From Pontibacillus halophilus JSM 076056 = DSM 19796 (GTDB taxonomy: Bacteria; Bacillota; Bacilli; Bacillales; BH030062): DNA of 64,000 nucleotides. The position numbers and the translations under genes are program-made. The DNA is taken from positions 1 through 64,000 of the forward strand of contig NZ_AULI01000008.1 in NCBI RefSeq assembly GCF_000425205.1, in the 5' to 3' direction. This document shows, piece after piece, positions 26,223 through 33,986 of the stretch; position 1 is the first letter of the stretch; every line of letters begins with the position of its first letter. The notes beneath the pieces are model-generated. The model saw nothing but the letters and a program-made list of their open reading frames with translations. It ran no database searches and was not told where the DNA came from.

Positions 26223-26471
26223 TTGTAACTTTTCACATTTCGTGTAGTTCTTTACACCTGTTTTCTCCCCCTTCTATTTACCTACAACCTTTCTATTGGC
26301 CTTTCCCATAATTAACCTCTCACCTTATACATTACCCACTATTTACATATAATGGTTGAACTTATCGCGCACACTTTAGCGCGGTGCTCCTCTATTGTAA
26401 AAACGTGTCTCTAGACCTAGAGAGCCGTTATTTATAGAAATGCTTCCATAATCCACCCTTCCATAGAACTA

Positions 26472-26500
26472 TTGTCAAAATTATCAAACAACTCTATGAT
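26472..26500 (+). promoter_or_regulatory. Sigma-A promoter of the M4 protease gene
   Basis: TTGTCA (26472-26477), a 17-nt spacer and TATGAT (26495-26500), ending 50 nt before the start codon. Confidence 0.7.
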
Positions 26501-26550
26501 TACGTATGTACATATACTCTGTACAACAAAACAAAATAGGAGTTGGATGA

Positions 26551-28200
26551 ATGAAAAAAAGAGGATTGGCTGTTGCACTTGCGATTGGATTTACATTTAC
26601 TTCTGCTGTACCGGCATTGGCTGCTACCACCGATTCACCTCTTCATGTACAGGCGCAGAACGAGTGGATTGCTAAATTTGATGCGACGAAGGTGGAATTG
26701 AACAAGAAACCAGGTCAGAGCGTTCCTTCCTTTATCAAAGGAGAGATGGAGAAACAGAAGATTAAGTCTGATCAAGATTCAAAGTCCTTCCTTAATCAAC
26801 ATCAAGACACATTCAAGTTAGATGCCAACACAGACTTACAGCTTGTAGAGGAAACGAAAGATGACCTCGGTCACACATTGTATGAATATCAACAGGTTGT
26901 TAAAGACGTTCCAATCGATGGAGCCATCCTAAAGGTCCACACAAATGAAAATGATGAAGTAGTGGCCATTAACGGCGATGTCTTTCCTGAAGCAACTACG
27001 AAGGTAACAACAACTAAAGCAAAAGTCTCCGCAAAGAAAGCAATTAAAATGGCATACAAACACGCGAAAGTAGCACCAAATGAAGCCTTTAACACCCCTA
27101 CTACTACCGCTCCATTCGAAGAATCTGCTTCCGGAGCAGCTGAAAAGACTGAGCTTGTTGTTTACAAGAACGGCGATCAGTATGAACTTACCTACCTTGT
27201 TCAACTCCAATTTATCGAACCTTACCCTGCCAACTGGCAAATTTATATTAATGCCAAAGATGGTTCTGTTGTCGATGCGTATAACGCAGCGACAGATGCT
27301 GCGACAACAGGATACGGCTACGGAACTAAAGGGGATTATAAGTCCTTAAATACTTACGCTTACAATGGTACGTATTACTTATATGATACAACAAAGAATA
27401 TGTCTGGCTATATCGGCACCTATACTGCAAATTACGGCAACAGTCTACCAGGATCTTGGTCAGTAGATAGCAACAACGCCTTTACCTCTTCTTCACAAGG
27501 GGCAGACGTAGATGCGCATGCACACGCAGGCATTGTGTATGATTATTTCCTCAACACTCACAACCGGAACAGTTATAACGGAAACGGAGCTTCCATTATT
27601 TCGACCGTCCATTACGGATCTAATTACAATAACGCATTCTGGAATGGGTCACAAATGGTATACGGAGATGGAGATGGCAGCTTATTCTCCCCACTTTCCG
27701 GCTCACTCGATGTTGTAGCGCATGAGTTAGCTCACGCCGTTACAGAGTACACCGCAAACCTTGAATACCGCAACCAATCTGGTGCGTTAAATGAATCCTT
27801 CTCAGATGTATTCGGCTACTTTGTAGAGCCGAATGATTGGGACCTAGGTGAAGATGTCTACACACCAGGCAAAGCAGGAGATGCCCTTAGAAGCTTATCG
27901 AATCCTGAACGTTACGGTCAGCCCGCTCACATGGACGATTTCTACTACACATCCTCTGACAATGGTGGCGTACACACGAACAGCGGGATTCCAAATAAAG
28001 CCGCTTACCTAACGATTCAGTCTATTGGCAAGACGAAAGCTGAGAAAATTTACTACCGTGCGTTAAATACGTACTTAAGCAAGAGAAGTGACTTCAGCGA
28101 TGCTCGTGCTGCTTTACTTCAATCAACAGCAGACCTTTACGGCACAGGCAGTGATTACAATGCTGTCAAGAATGCTTGGGATTCAGTAGGCGTCTATTAA
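26551..28200 (+). CDS. M4-family neutral metalloprotease (thermolysin/bacillolysin-like), secreted
   Basis: This extracellular zinc endopeptidase precursor of 549 residues has a Sec signal peptide (1 to about 24, ending PALA), a fungalysin/thermolysin propeptide with PepSY-like part (about 25-245) and the mature catalytic domain. Zinc ligands are His391 and His395 in HELAH, with catalytic Glu392, and Glu415 in GALNESFSD. The proton-donor His475 is in NGGVHTNSG. Asp/Asn-rich calcium sites are apparent. All key residues are intact. AGGAGTTGG precedes the ATG. It has its own promoter and terminator. Confidence 0.96.
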   Translation: MKKRGLAVALAIGFTFTSAVPALAATTDSPLHVQAQNEWIAKFDATKVELNKKPGQSVPSFIKGEMEKQKIKSDQDSKSFLNQHQDTFKLDANTDLQLVEETKDDLGHTLYEYQQVVKDVPIDGAILKVHTNENDEVVAINGDVFPEATTKVTTTKAKVSAKKAIKMAYKHAKVAPNEAFNTPTTTAPFEESASGAAEKTELVVYKNGDQYELTYLVQLQFIEPYPANWQIYINAKDGSVVDAYNAATDAATTGYGYGTKGDYKSLNTYAYNGTYYLYDTTKNMSGYIGTYTANYGNSLPGSWSVDSNNAFTSSSQGADVDAHAHAGIVYDYFLNTHNRNSYNGNGASIISTVHYGSNYNNAFWNGSQMVYGDGDGSLFSPLSGSLDVVAHELAHAVTEYTANLEYRNQSGALNESFSDVFGYFVEPNDWDLGEDVYTPGKAGDALRSLSNPERYGQPAHMDDFYYTSSDNGGVHTNSGIPNKAAYLTIQSIGKTKAEKIYYRALNTYLSKRSDFSDARAALLQSTADLYGTGSDYNAVKNAWDSVGVY

Positions 28201-28206
28201 TAAGAA

Positions 28207-28233
28207 ACGGACAGCTCATGATGAGCTGTCCGT
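28207..28233. terminator. Bidirectional terminator after the M4 protease gene
   Basis: A 13-bp inverted repeat (28207-28219 with 28221-28233) is followed by CTTTTCT and faces the convergent ywbE gene. Confidence 0.75.
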
Positions 28234-28249
28234 CTTTTCTATTCTAGAT

Positions 28250-28447
28250 CTATGCGTATGTTTGCTTCACTCGTCCTACTTGACCATCTTCTAAACGGAC
28301 TTTGATCCCGTGTGGATGTTTAGGAGATTTCGTTAGAAGGTCTTTCACAACCCCACGCGTCGTCTTCCCTGTGCGTTGATCTTGTTTTAAGACAATATCC
28401 ACTTCTAACCCAGGATAAATGTCTTTTCGCTCCTTGCCATCGGCCAT
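28250..28447 (-). CDS. ywbE: YwbE-family protein
   Basis: The 65-residue protein matches the YwbE family in length and motifs: GLEVDIVLKQDQRTGK, RGVVKDLLTKSPKHPHGIKV and a final LEDGQVGRVKQ. It is predicted to be a small beta-barrel; function is unknown. The ATG is preceded by GGAAGG. It is transcribed alone. Confidence 0.88.
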   Translation of the reverse strand: MADGKERKDIYPGLEVDIVLKQDQRTGKTTRGVVKDLLTKSPKHPHGIKVRLEDGQVGRVKQTYA

Positions 28448-28515
28448 ATGTATACTTCCTTCCTAATTAAGACTCTCTCCTATCTTACGACGATAACGTG
28501 CGAAAAGCTACCATT

Positions 28516-28749
28516 CTAAGTACTTCCCTTTTGTGTCCAATCATAGATAAAGAGTGGCAGCCACAGCAATACAAGGATGGCTTCAAATCCGAGCCAGATA
28601 ATCGTAAGCGGGTTAAAGGCAGCTTGAATGCCTTGTTTCTGTTTACCTCCCGCTTTATTTAGGAAATAGCCGAGTACGCCAGACACTTTCCATGTATACA
28701 ATACACCAACCCCGATATACACCACTAACAAAACCCATACATAAATCAT
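28516..28749 (-). CDS. Small hypothetical membrane protein
   Basis: The 77-residue protein has two transmembrane segments (about residues 3-25 and 50-70) with a Lys/Gly-rich loop (NKAGGKQKQG). The start at 28749 has CAGGACGGG upstream; an in-frame ATG 7 codons earlier lacks a site. I do not recognise the family. Confidence 0.6.
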   Translation of the reverse strand: MIYVWVLLVVYIGVGVLYTWKVSGVLGYFLNKAGGKQKQGIQAAFNPLTIIWLGFEAILVLLWLPLFIYDWTQKGST

Positions 28750-28810
28750 ACCATCCCGTCCTGACACCATTTTTCTTACCAGTTTCGGCGATTTAGAAGA
28801 AATTTATACA

Positions 28811-28840
28811 AGACCCCCACTGACCGGTCAGCGGGGGTCT
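28811..28840 (-). terminator. Possible terminator of the dsbA-like gene
   Basis: A GC-rich inverted repeat with one mismatch (28811-28823 with 28828-28840) follows the gene stop, but no clear T-tract follows on the minus strand. Confidence 0.5.
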
Positions 28841-28844
28841 ACTC

Positions 28845-29540
28845 TTACTCTTCTTCTGCTAGTTCCTTCACATGTTGAACAAGTTCTTCGTAGTTACCTT
28901 CAAAGATTTCTCCGTTCACAACAAGCGTAGGGGTTTGAGAAATTTGCAAATCATTGGCATAGTCCAAGTCCGTCTGAACGGCTTCTTCAAACTGTTCCTC
29001 ATCATACACCTCTACTACACGCTGTGCTTCTTCGTCACTCACTACGGATGATAACGTATCCGTTAAGTATTGTTCCGTCATCAAGTCAATTTCTTCATAA
29101 CTTGGGTCATTCGGTTGCTTCTGAAATAGTTTCGAGTGGAATTCCCAATACGGGTCAGATCCAAGTTCGGCATAAACAGCTTCTGCAAACTGTGCTCCAC
29201 GATCAGAATCAACGTTGATAAATGGTGTATTCATAAAGTAAAATTGCGCGTAACCAGGTTCAACAATATCTTCAACAAGACTTGGTACAGTGTTTACTTC
29301 AAAGTCCTTACAGAAAGGACACTTGTAGTCACCGAATTCAATCACTTTGACCGGCGCATCTTCTTCCCCCATATAAGGTTGCCCTTCATAGGAAATGGAG
29401 ACAGGTCCCGCTGATTCTCCCCCTTGTTTCTTATCCTGATTTGTCGAATAAACTGCAAGTAGAACAATTCCAACGACAACAACCAGAAGGACACCAATGA
29501 AGATGATGTTTCTTCTTAAATGACTGTTATTCTTCGCCAT
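28845..29540 (-). CDS. DsbA-family thiol:disulfide oxidoreductase (BdbD-like)
   Basis: The 231-residue protein has an N-terminal transmembrane anchor (about 11-31), then an extracytoplasmic thioredoxin fold with an inserted helical domain. The active-site motif is CPFC (Cys74, Cys77), and the cis-Pro loop is ISQTPTLVVNG. BdbD oxidises cysteines of exported proteins, normally with a BdbC quinone reductase partner; no bdbC lies nearby, so the partner must be elsewhere. It appears monocistronic. Confidence 0.9.
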   Translation of the reverse strand: MAKNNSHLRRNIIFIGVLLVVVVGIVLLAVYSTNQDKKQGGESAGPVSISYEGQPYMGEEDAPVKVIEFGDYKCPFCKDFEVNTVPSLVEDIVEPGYAQFYFMNTPFINVDSDRGAQFAEAVYAELGSDPYWEFHSKLFQKQPNDPSYEEIDLMTEQYLTDTLSSVVSDEEAQRVVEVYDEEQFEEAVQTDLDYANDLQISQTPTLVVNGEIFEGNYEELVQHVKELAEEE

Positions 29541-29732
29541 TGCATATTCACCTATTCCTTCACGTAATTACATGGCTATACCACATACCTCTATTTTAGT
29601 GAGTGCTAAAATAGAAATCAATTATGTAATCCGTACTGGTTTTCTTCCAAAATACTGAAAAATATTAACAAAGTTTACGAACAATGGTATGATTCCTCAT
29701 GGTGCCATTTTACATACGGGAGGAACAAAGTA

Positions 29733-30266
29733 ATGAAAAAACGATTATGGTCAGCCGTGCTTGCTAGTACGTTAGCATTATCCGCATGCGGTTCATCTGA
29801 CACAAATGAAGACGCTTCGAACAGCGAGAAGAAAGAAGATCAACAGGATGTGAATGTAAAAGCAGAGGTCATGGACTTTCAATTCTCATTAACGAACACC
29901 ATTAACGATCACGATCTACCATTGTATACGTACGAACTTGCAAAGCTTCAAGAAGAAACTCCATCTGAGGAAGAGTTGGAGCAGTATAAGGAAGAAGCGC
30001 GCATGGCTGCTTCAGACGTATCGAACGCATTAGAGGAAGTCTCTGTACCAGATACGCTCTCTGAATACGAGGAAGAACTGCAAGCTGCCACGAATTCACT
30101 TCAAGATGCCTACCAAGCTTGGGGAGACAACCTTAGCGATGAAGCAGGACATGCATACGAACAATACGAAGCTTCCTTTAAAGAAGCGGAAGAAGCTCTT
30201 GGCAATGTGTATGTTGAACTTGGACTTACTGAGCCAAAGCTAACGAAGGAAGTTAGTGACCTTTAA
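29733..30266 (+). CDS. Hypothetical lipoprotein
   Basis: The 177-residue protein has a lipoprotein signal ending LALSAC (acylation at Cys19), then an acidic Asp/Glu/Ser-rich linker (about 22-42) and a helical domain with many Glu/Ala heptads. It is likely anchored to the outer membrane face. GGGAGGAAC precedes the ATG. The function is unknown. Confidence 0.75.
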   Translation: MKKRLWSAVLASTLALSACGSSDTNEDASNSEKKEDQQDVNVKAEVMDFQFSLTNTINDHDLPLYTYELAKLQEETPSEEELEQYKEEARMAASDVSNALEEVSVPDTLSEYEEELQAATNSLQDAYQAWGDNLSDEAGHAYEQYEASFKEAEEALGNVYVELGLTEPKLTKEVSDL

Positions 30267-30311
30267 TCCACTCACCTAAACGAATGACAATGACCTACTA
30301 TACAATATAAT

Positions 30312-30352
30312 GAAACAAAAACAGGACTATACGATAGCCCTGTTTTTGTTTC
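30312..30352. terminator. Bidirectional terminator
   Basis: A long AT-rich hairpin with outer arms GAAACAAAAACAGG and its complement lies between the lipoprotein gene and the convergent spoIIM-like gene. T-runs occur in both directions. Confidence 0.85.
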
Positions 30353-30357
30353 ATTCA

Positions 30358-30978
30358 TTACATTCCCATAATAGCTGGTGTGATATATCCTTCAATTAAC
30401 CCTGAAAGGACTAATAAAGGGAATACGACAAGAACGAATGACAAGAAACATTCCTTCACTGCTCTGAACCAGTGGATGGACTTCCGTTCTTCTGTAAAGA
30501 GTTTCTTAAAGGTGATGAGGCTAAAGTGAAAGCCTATGGCCGCAGCTAAGAAAATCGCAATCAGTTCGGTTATCCCATGTGGAAGAATCCCTTTCAGAAG
30601 CAACTCTCCTAGATTATCTCCCACATTCTGATAGTAGGCAGATAATACACTAATGGATAGGATTGTTGATACCGGAATAAAGTAAGGTACGATTAAGATT
30701 GGCACAATGCCAAGTACAACTGTTAATAAGGCGACACGTATGTTATTCGACATAATCCCCCACGCCGCTGTAAACGTACCAAAATCCTCTTCACTCAAAT
30801 CAATTCTTTCCATCTGTTGTTGAATGGCTGCCATATAAGCATCGACTACATCGGGATTTGACAATAGCATATAGTAAGCGACAACCCCGAACACCATCGT
30901 TAGCACCATGCCAATGAGGAATGGCAACCGGTAACTTTCTTTAAATTTATCCCATTCATGTTTATACAATCGTTGCAT
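30358..30978 (-). CDS. SpoIIM-like (DUF95) membrane protein
   Basis: The 206-residue protein has five or six transmembrane segments and the signature ILPHGITELIAIFLAAAIG near residue 135. In SpoIIM this family works with SpoIID/SpoIIP in septal peptidoglycan thinning and engulfment. The presence of a SpoIIM elsewhere cannot be checked; this may be a paralogue. GAGGAGTTACAT precedes the ATG at 30978. The neighbouring gene upstream is the degenerate GIY-YIG protein, 62 nt away on the same strand, so they may share a transcript. Confidence 0.82.
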   Translation of the reverse strand: MQRLYKHEWDKFKESYRLPFLIGMVLTMVFGVVAYYMLLSNPDVVDAYMAAIQQQMERIDLSEEDFGTFTAAWGIMSNNIRVALLTVVLGIVPILIVPYFIPVSTILSISVLSAYYQNVGDNLGELLLKGILPHGITELIAIFLAAAIGFHFSLITFKKLFTEERKSIHWFRAVKECFLSFVLVVFPLLVLSGLIEGYITPAIMGM

Positions 30979-31040
30979 ATGTAACTCCTCCCTTAGAAGC
31001 ATCTTCATGCTAGCATACGTTCTTGTCCAACTAAAGTTTC

Positions 31041-32129
31041 CTAAAACGGATCAAATAGTTGTTGAAGCTGAATTCCCTTCTCATATCCTCCTCGCTCATT
31101 TCTTCTAACCAACATCGCCTGATGCAGCTCTTCACGATCCATACCGTGATGATAAGCAAGCGCCTCAAGAATCAACATCATTTCTTGTAAATGCATAAGA
31201 GACGGTTCGTCTTCTACTTCTGCCATATAGTCCGTCCATACGTTGTTAATTTTTTTATGCAGTTGTTTAACATACTCTTTCTCTGGTAGAACTTGAGCTT
31301 CATAGACTTTCCCGATTGATGTAAGATGATTCAAATAGTGCTGAGACACCATTTCCTCCATACCCTTTGCCTGTGGATCGCGTTTGTGCTCGTGAACGAA
31401 CAAGGCGTAGTGGCCTAGGTGGATGAAGTCGACAACATACCCTGCCTCTTGCCATCCTGCAGCTTGCGTATGACCTTTGTTACGTTCATTCGACCACCAA
31501 GATCGTAACCGATATGCAGAACGAGGTAGAGAAGATTCTAGAAGGTCTTCTATCTCCATAAAGGATAAATAATTTGAGACCTCGTCCTGCCAAGATAGAT
31601 AATGACGGAGAGGTGCATACTTTGACTGTTCTTTACCCCCATAGTTCACGTAAGGTCGATTAGGCTCTTTGAAGTCAACCTCATGGTTAAGGTTGTCCCA
31701 CACCGGTTGGTAGCGCCCCCTAAGAAATGGAGCTATATGCTCTCCCTCTTCGCTATAGTTGACGAACAACCAAATGGACTCACCTGAAGCAAAGGCTTCT
31801 TGGAAATGCATGTTGATTCGGCACGCTTCTTGGTCACCACCTCGACTTATATCCGCTTCAGTGATGTTCCCAATTCGGTCCGTTAAATAACCCCCTATAT
31901 CCTCTATATACTGGACGAAGACAACGGTACGCCCTTTAATTAATACGATTGTACCCGCTACTTCTCTTAACGCTTCTTTCACAGAAAACCGACAGAAAGG
32001 TCCGCGACCGAAATGATGTAGCTCTTCAAGGGAGAGCGTGTTTTCTCTAAATGTATCCCTTTCGCTCTCTCTATCTTCCTGAATGACATCTGCAAACTGA
32101 AAGGTCAATCGGTCCAGCTTAATTTCCAT
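31041..32129 (-). CDS. Degenerate GIY-YIG-like / DUF7662 two-domain protein
   Basis: The 362-residue protein has two parts. Residues about 40-150 resemble the Eco29kI-type GIY-YIG nuclease fold: FGRGPFCRFSV, then VVFVQYIEDIGGYLTDRIGN and GGDQEACRINMHF. The nuclease tyrosines and the YIG glycine are not conserved, so activity is doubtful. Residues about 165-235 match the DUF7662 signature, with YAPLRHYL, FMEIEDLLESSLPRSA, RSWWSN and GHTQAAGWQEAGYVVDFIHL. The C-terminal about 120 residues are helical with no recognised domain. GGAGAGG precedes the ATG at 32129. The fold assignment comes from motif reading and is not certain. Confidence 0.6.
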   Translation of the reverse strand: MEIKLDRLTFQFADVIQEDRESERDTFRENTLSLEELHHFGRGPFCRFSVKEALREVAGTIVLIKGRTVVFVQYIEDIGGYLTDRIGNITEADISRGGDQEACRINMHFQEAFASGESIWLFVNYSEEGEHIAPFLRGRYQPVWDNLNHEVDFKEPNRPYVNYGGKEQSKYAPLRHYLSWQDEVSNYLSFMEIEDLLESSLPRSAYRLRSWWSNERNKGHTQAAGWQEAGYVVDFIHLGHYALFVHEHKRDPQAKGMEEMVSQHYLNHLTSIGKVYEAQVLPEKEYVKQLHKKINNVWTDYMAEVEDEPSLMHLQEMMLILEALAYHHGMDREELHQAMLVRRNERGGYEKGIQLQQLFDPF

Positions 32130-32219
32130 TTGCACCTCTCCTCTACCATTTAGTTCTAGTATACTAGAAGACAGAAAGAGGCTAAAACAAAAAAGCCGCC
32201 GTAGCGACTTTTCACACGA

Positions 32220-32345
32220 TTAGCATTTAACAAAAGCCGCTCCGACGATAATAAGCAAGATAAACAAGACAACAATGAGCACGAACTGGTTGCCATATCC
32301 GTAGCTCGGTTGAACCTGACCTCCACAACCTCCGTAGTAACCCAT
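32220..32345 (-). CDS. YjcZ-family sporulation peptide
   Basis: A 41-codon gene encodes a Gly/Tyr-rich N-terminus ([10 protein letters not shown]) followed by [18 protein letters not shown], a single membrane segment shared almost exactly with the next gene. This is the YjcZ-family layout, peptides made in sporulating cells with unknown role. AAAGGGGG precedes the ATG. Confidence 0.85.
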   Translation of the reverse strand: MGYYGGCGGQVQPSYGYGNQFVLIVVLFILLIIVGAAFVKC

Positions 32346-32391
32346 GGAAATACCCCCTTTAACCTGTATAGTTCTATTTGATTACAGAGGC

Positions 32392-32505
32392 TTAGTAGCC
32401 GCCATATCCATAACCACCGAGTGCAGCTGCTCCAACGATGATTAGAAGGATAAACAATACAACGATTAACGCAAAGCCTGCGCCGTAGCCGTATCCACCA
32501 CTCAT
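32392..32505 (-). CDS. YjcZ-family sporulation peptide
   Basis: A 37-codon gene encodes [10 protein letters not shown], then [17 protein letters not shown], then a Gly/Tyr tail. The frame is open 28 codons further upstream, but GAAAGGAGGAAAACAG precedes the ATG at 32505. It lies 46 nt from its paralogue, so the two arose by tandem duplication. Confidence 0.88.
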   Translation of the reverse strand: MSGGYGYGAGFALIVVLFILLIIVGAAALGGYGYGGY

Positions 32506-32651
32506 CTGTTTTCCTCCTTTCTCATTTCCAATGTTGAAGATTGACTCTTCCCTATACAGTATGTGAGATTCACTAAAGTGGAATGGCAAATGTCTAGTTC
32601 CTCACAAGATTTTGTGATTGAATCGGCTCCTATTACTAACGAAGTCGAATC

Positions 32652-32918
32652 CTAGTAGAAACCATATGGTCCGAATGCAACGATAGAAGTTAAGGCAATC
32701 CCGAAGGCTGCACCAAGTACGAACCCGCCAAAGAAATGACTTCCATGTCCCGGGCCGCCTCCAAGTCCACCTACAGGCTCTTGAAATGGGCGAATAAAGA
32801 CGTGAGTTGGACTAACACGGTCAACCATACCACGGTGTACACGTCCTCGGTTGTCACGGATTTGAACTGGTTTCCCTACACAGCGTTTACAACGGTCATA
32901 ATAAGGATGGTGTGACAT
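32652..32918 (-). CDS. Small hypothetical protein with LSm/SH3-like start
   Basis: The 88-residue protein starts with HHPYYDRCKRCVGKPV, continues with a small-barrel pattern (RDNRGRVHRGMVDRV) and ends in a Gly/His-rich and hydrophobic region. A CxxC pair (Cys8, Cys11) could bind metal. GGGAGGTAG precedes the ATG at 32918. It lies among spore-related genes; function is unknown. Confidence 0.6.
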   Translation of the reverse strand: MSHHPYYDRCKRCVGKPVQIRDNRGRVHRGMVDRVSPTHVFIRPFQEPVGGLGGGPGHGSHFFGGFVLGAAFGIALTSIVAFGPYGFY

Positions 32919-33036
32919 CTTTCTACCTCCCTCTGTTAATGTGAGCACATGCTCCATTCTCGTTCTCTATCAGCGTATGTAGAAATTGTTTAATTGAATG
33001 GACAAATTACCTAGAGCACGCACCCAAAATAAAAAA

Positions 33037-33059
33037 GCGTGCACAAAAAGAGCACACGC
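33037..33059 (-). terminator. Terminator of the hsp20 gene
   Basis: An 8-bp stem with G-U pairs (33037-33044 with 33052-33059) is followed on the minus strand by TTTTTTATTTT. Confidence 0.8.
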
Positions 33060-33060
33060 A

Positions 33061-33498
33061 TTAATCGATTTCGATTTTTCTCCCTTTCCGCTTTGGAAAC
33101 TTAAGTTGTAGAATGCCGTCTTTATGCGTAGCTTTCATCTCTCTTACGACAACATTCTCAGGAAGTGTTAAGATTCGTTCATTGTATGAATGCGTTGCAC
33201 TCATAAATCCTTCCCTTTCATTCTCCACCGTTTCTGATTTATCGACACTAAGTCGAATCCGGTTATCCGGCAAGGCTTCAATTACGATTTCATCTTTAGA
33301 GACCCCTGTAAGTTTCGTTTCTAAGATGTAATGGGTCTTTGTCTCGAACTCCTCAAACCGAATTCCTCCTCGGTTCGTTGGGTTAAAGAATTGATCAATT
33401 GACTGCATAACGGATTGACGTGGTGGCTGCCAAAGCAAATTATCAAAGAACTTCTGTTGACGTTCCATAAAGCGATCTAAATGATGGTTTGATGCCAT
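33061..33498 (-). CDS. Hsp20/alpha-crystallin-family protein
   Basis: The 145-residue protein has the alpha-crystallin core from about residue 55 to 140, with YILETKLTGVSKDEIVIE, the conserved strand patch and the C-terminal GILQLKFPK, then the basic tail RKGRKIEID with a partial I-x-I motif. The Arg-rich N-terminal helical region carries FMERQQKFFDNLL. Some Bacillus sHsps (CotM, CotP) are spore-coat proteins, and the neighbours here are sporulation genes, but a cytosolic chaperone is equally possible. Confidence 0.85.
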   Translation of the reverse strand: MASNHHLDRFMERQQKFFDNLLWQPPRQSVMQSIDQFFNPTNRGGIRFEEFETKTHYILETKLTGVSKDEIVIEALPDNRIRLSVDKSETVENEREGFMSATHSYNERILTLPENVVVREMKATHKDGILQLKFPKRKGRKIEID

Positions 33499-33707
33499 TG
33501 ACTTTCTCCCCTTTCTCTCACACTCTTGCTATTAACTTATGTGAAAGCCTTTAAGAGCGAGTAGGCGAATGTCTAAAAGCATCATCATTTTTAAAATTTT
33601 AGAACACTGAGTCGGTGTTCATAATGAAGCAATCTAAGCAATTGCCCAGGTTCCAAAAATAAAAATGCAAAAATTTTTGTGATGAACAATGCTATGTATG
33701 ACAACCA

Positions 33708-33721
33708 TGTAAGCGCTTTTC
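33708..33721 (+). promoter_or_regulatory. CcpA (cre)-like site
   Basis: TGTAAGCGCTTTTC matches 12 of 14 positions of the consensus TGWAARCGYTWNCW. It lies about 90 nt upstream of the predicted transcription start, close to the activating cre position known for the B. subtilis ilv-leu operon. Confidence 0.6.
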
Positions 33722-33740
33722 TATTTATCTGATTTATCAA

Positions 33741-33755
33741 AACTGTCTGAAATTT
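33741..33755 (+). promoter_or_regulatory. CodY-like box 1
   Basis: AACTGTCTGAAATTT matches AATTTTCWGAAAATT at 12 of 15 positions. It lies just upstream of the -35 element. Confidence 0.55.
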
Positions 33756-33768
33756 TAGAAATAACCTG

Positions 33769-33797
33769 TTGACCTTTCCTCAAAATGGTTTTAATAT
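33769..33797 (+). promoter_or_regulatory. Sigma-A promoter of the ilv-leu operon
   Basis: TTGACC (33769-33774), a 17-nt spacer and TAATAT (33792-33797). Confidence 0.75.
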
Positions 33798-33811
33798 TGT
33801 CGTCAATCAAA

Positions 33812-33826
33812 CATTTTCAGAAAGTT
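33812..33826 (+). promoter_or_regulatory. CodY-like box 2
   Basis: CATTTTCAGAAAGTT matches the CodY consensus at 13 of 15 positions. It lies just downstream of the predicted transcription start, where CodY would repress. Confidence 0.7.
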
Positions 33827-33986
33827 TGAAACGTTTATACCACACAACATTTAGGGAGAATTTATTCGTGATCTTCTGTCTCAACAATGACTAGAGATCC
33901 TTTTTCTTACCTTTAGCGCTTTATTGCTTTTATGCAAACGCACATTAAACTTACAAAGTAAAAATGAAATGAAAGGAGTGTTTAGT

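Larger units (their letters stand above)
26192..26550 (+). other. Intergenic region upstream of the M4 protease gene
   Basis: This 359-nt AT-rich region has a terminator at its left end, a short perfect hairpin with arms CTCTAG/CTAGAG near 26408-26421 and a sigma-A promoter at 26472-26500. It probably holds the control sites of the secreted protease; no known operator stands out. Confidence 0.55.
33499..33986 (+). promoter_or_regulatory. Control region of the ilv-leu operon
   Basis: The 488-nt gap holds, in order: a short hairpin (33602-33620), a cre-like site (33708-33721), a CodY-like box (33741-33755), a sigma-A promoter (33769-33797) and a second CodY-like box (33812-33826). The transcript would start near 33804 and have a leader of about 180 nt before ilvE. 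No T-box is visible here; it lies between ilvD and ilvB. Confidence 0.7.

Noticed and set aside
31041-32129. Calling the GIY-YIG-like protein an active nuclease
   Set aside because: The catalytic tyrosines and glycine of the family are not conserved.
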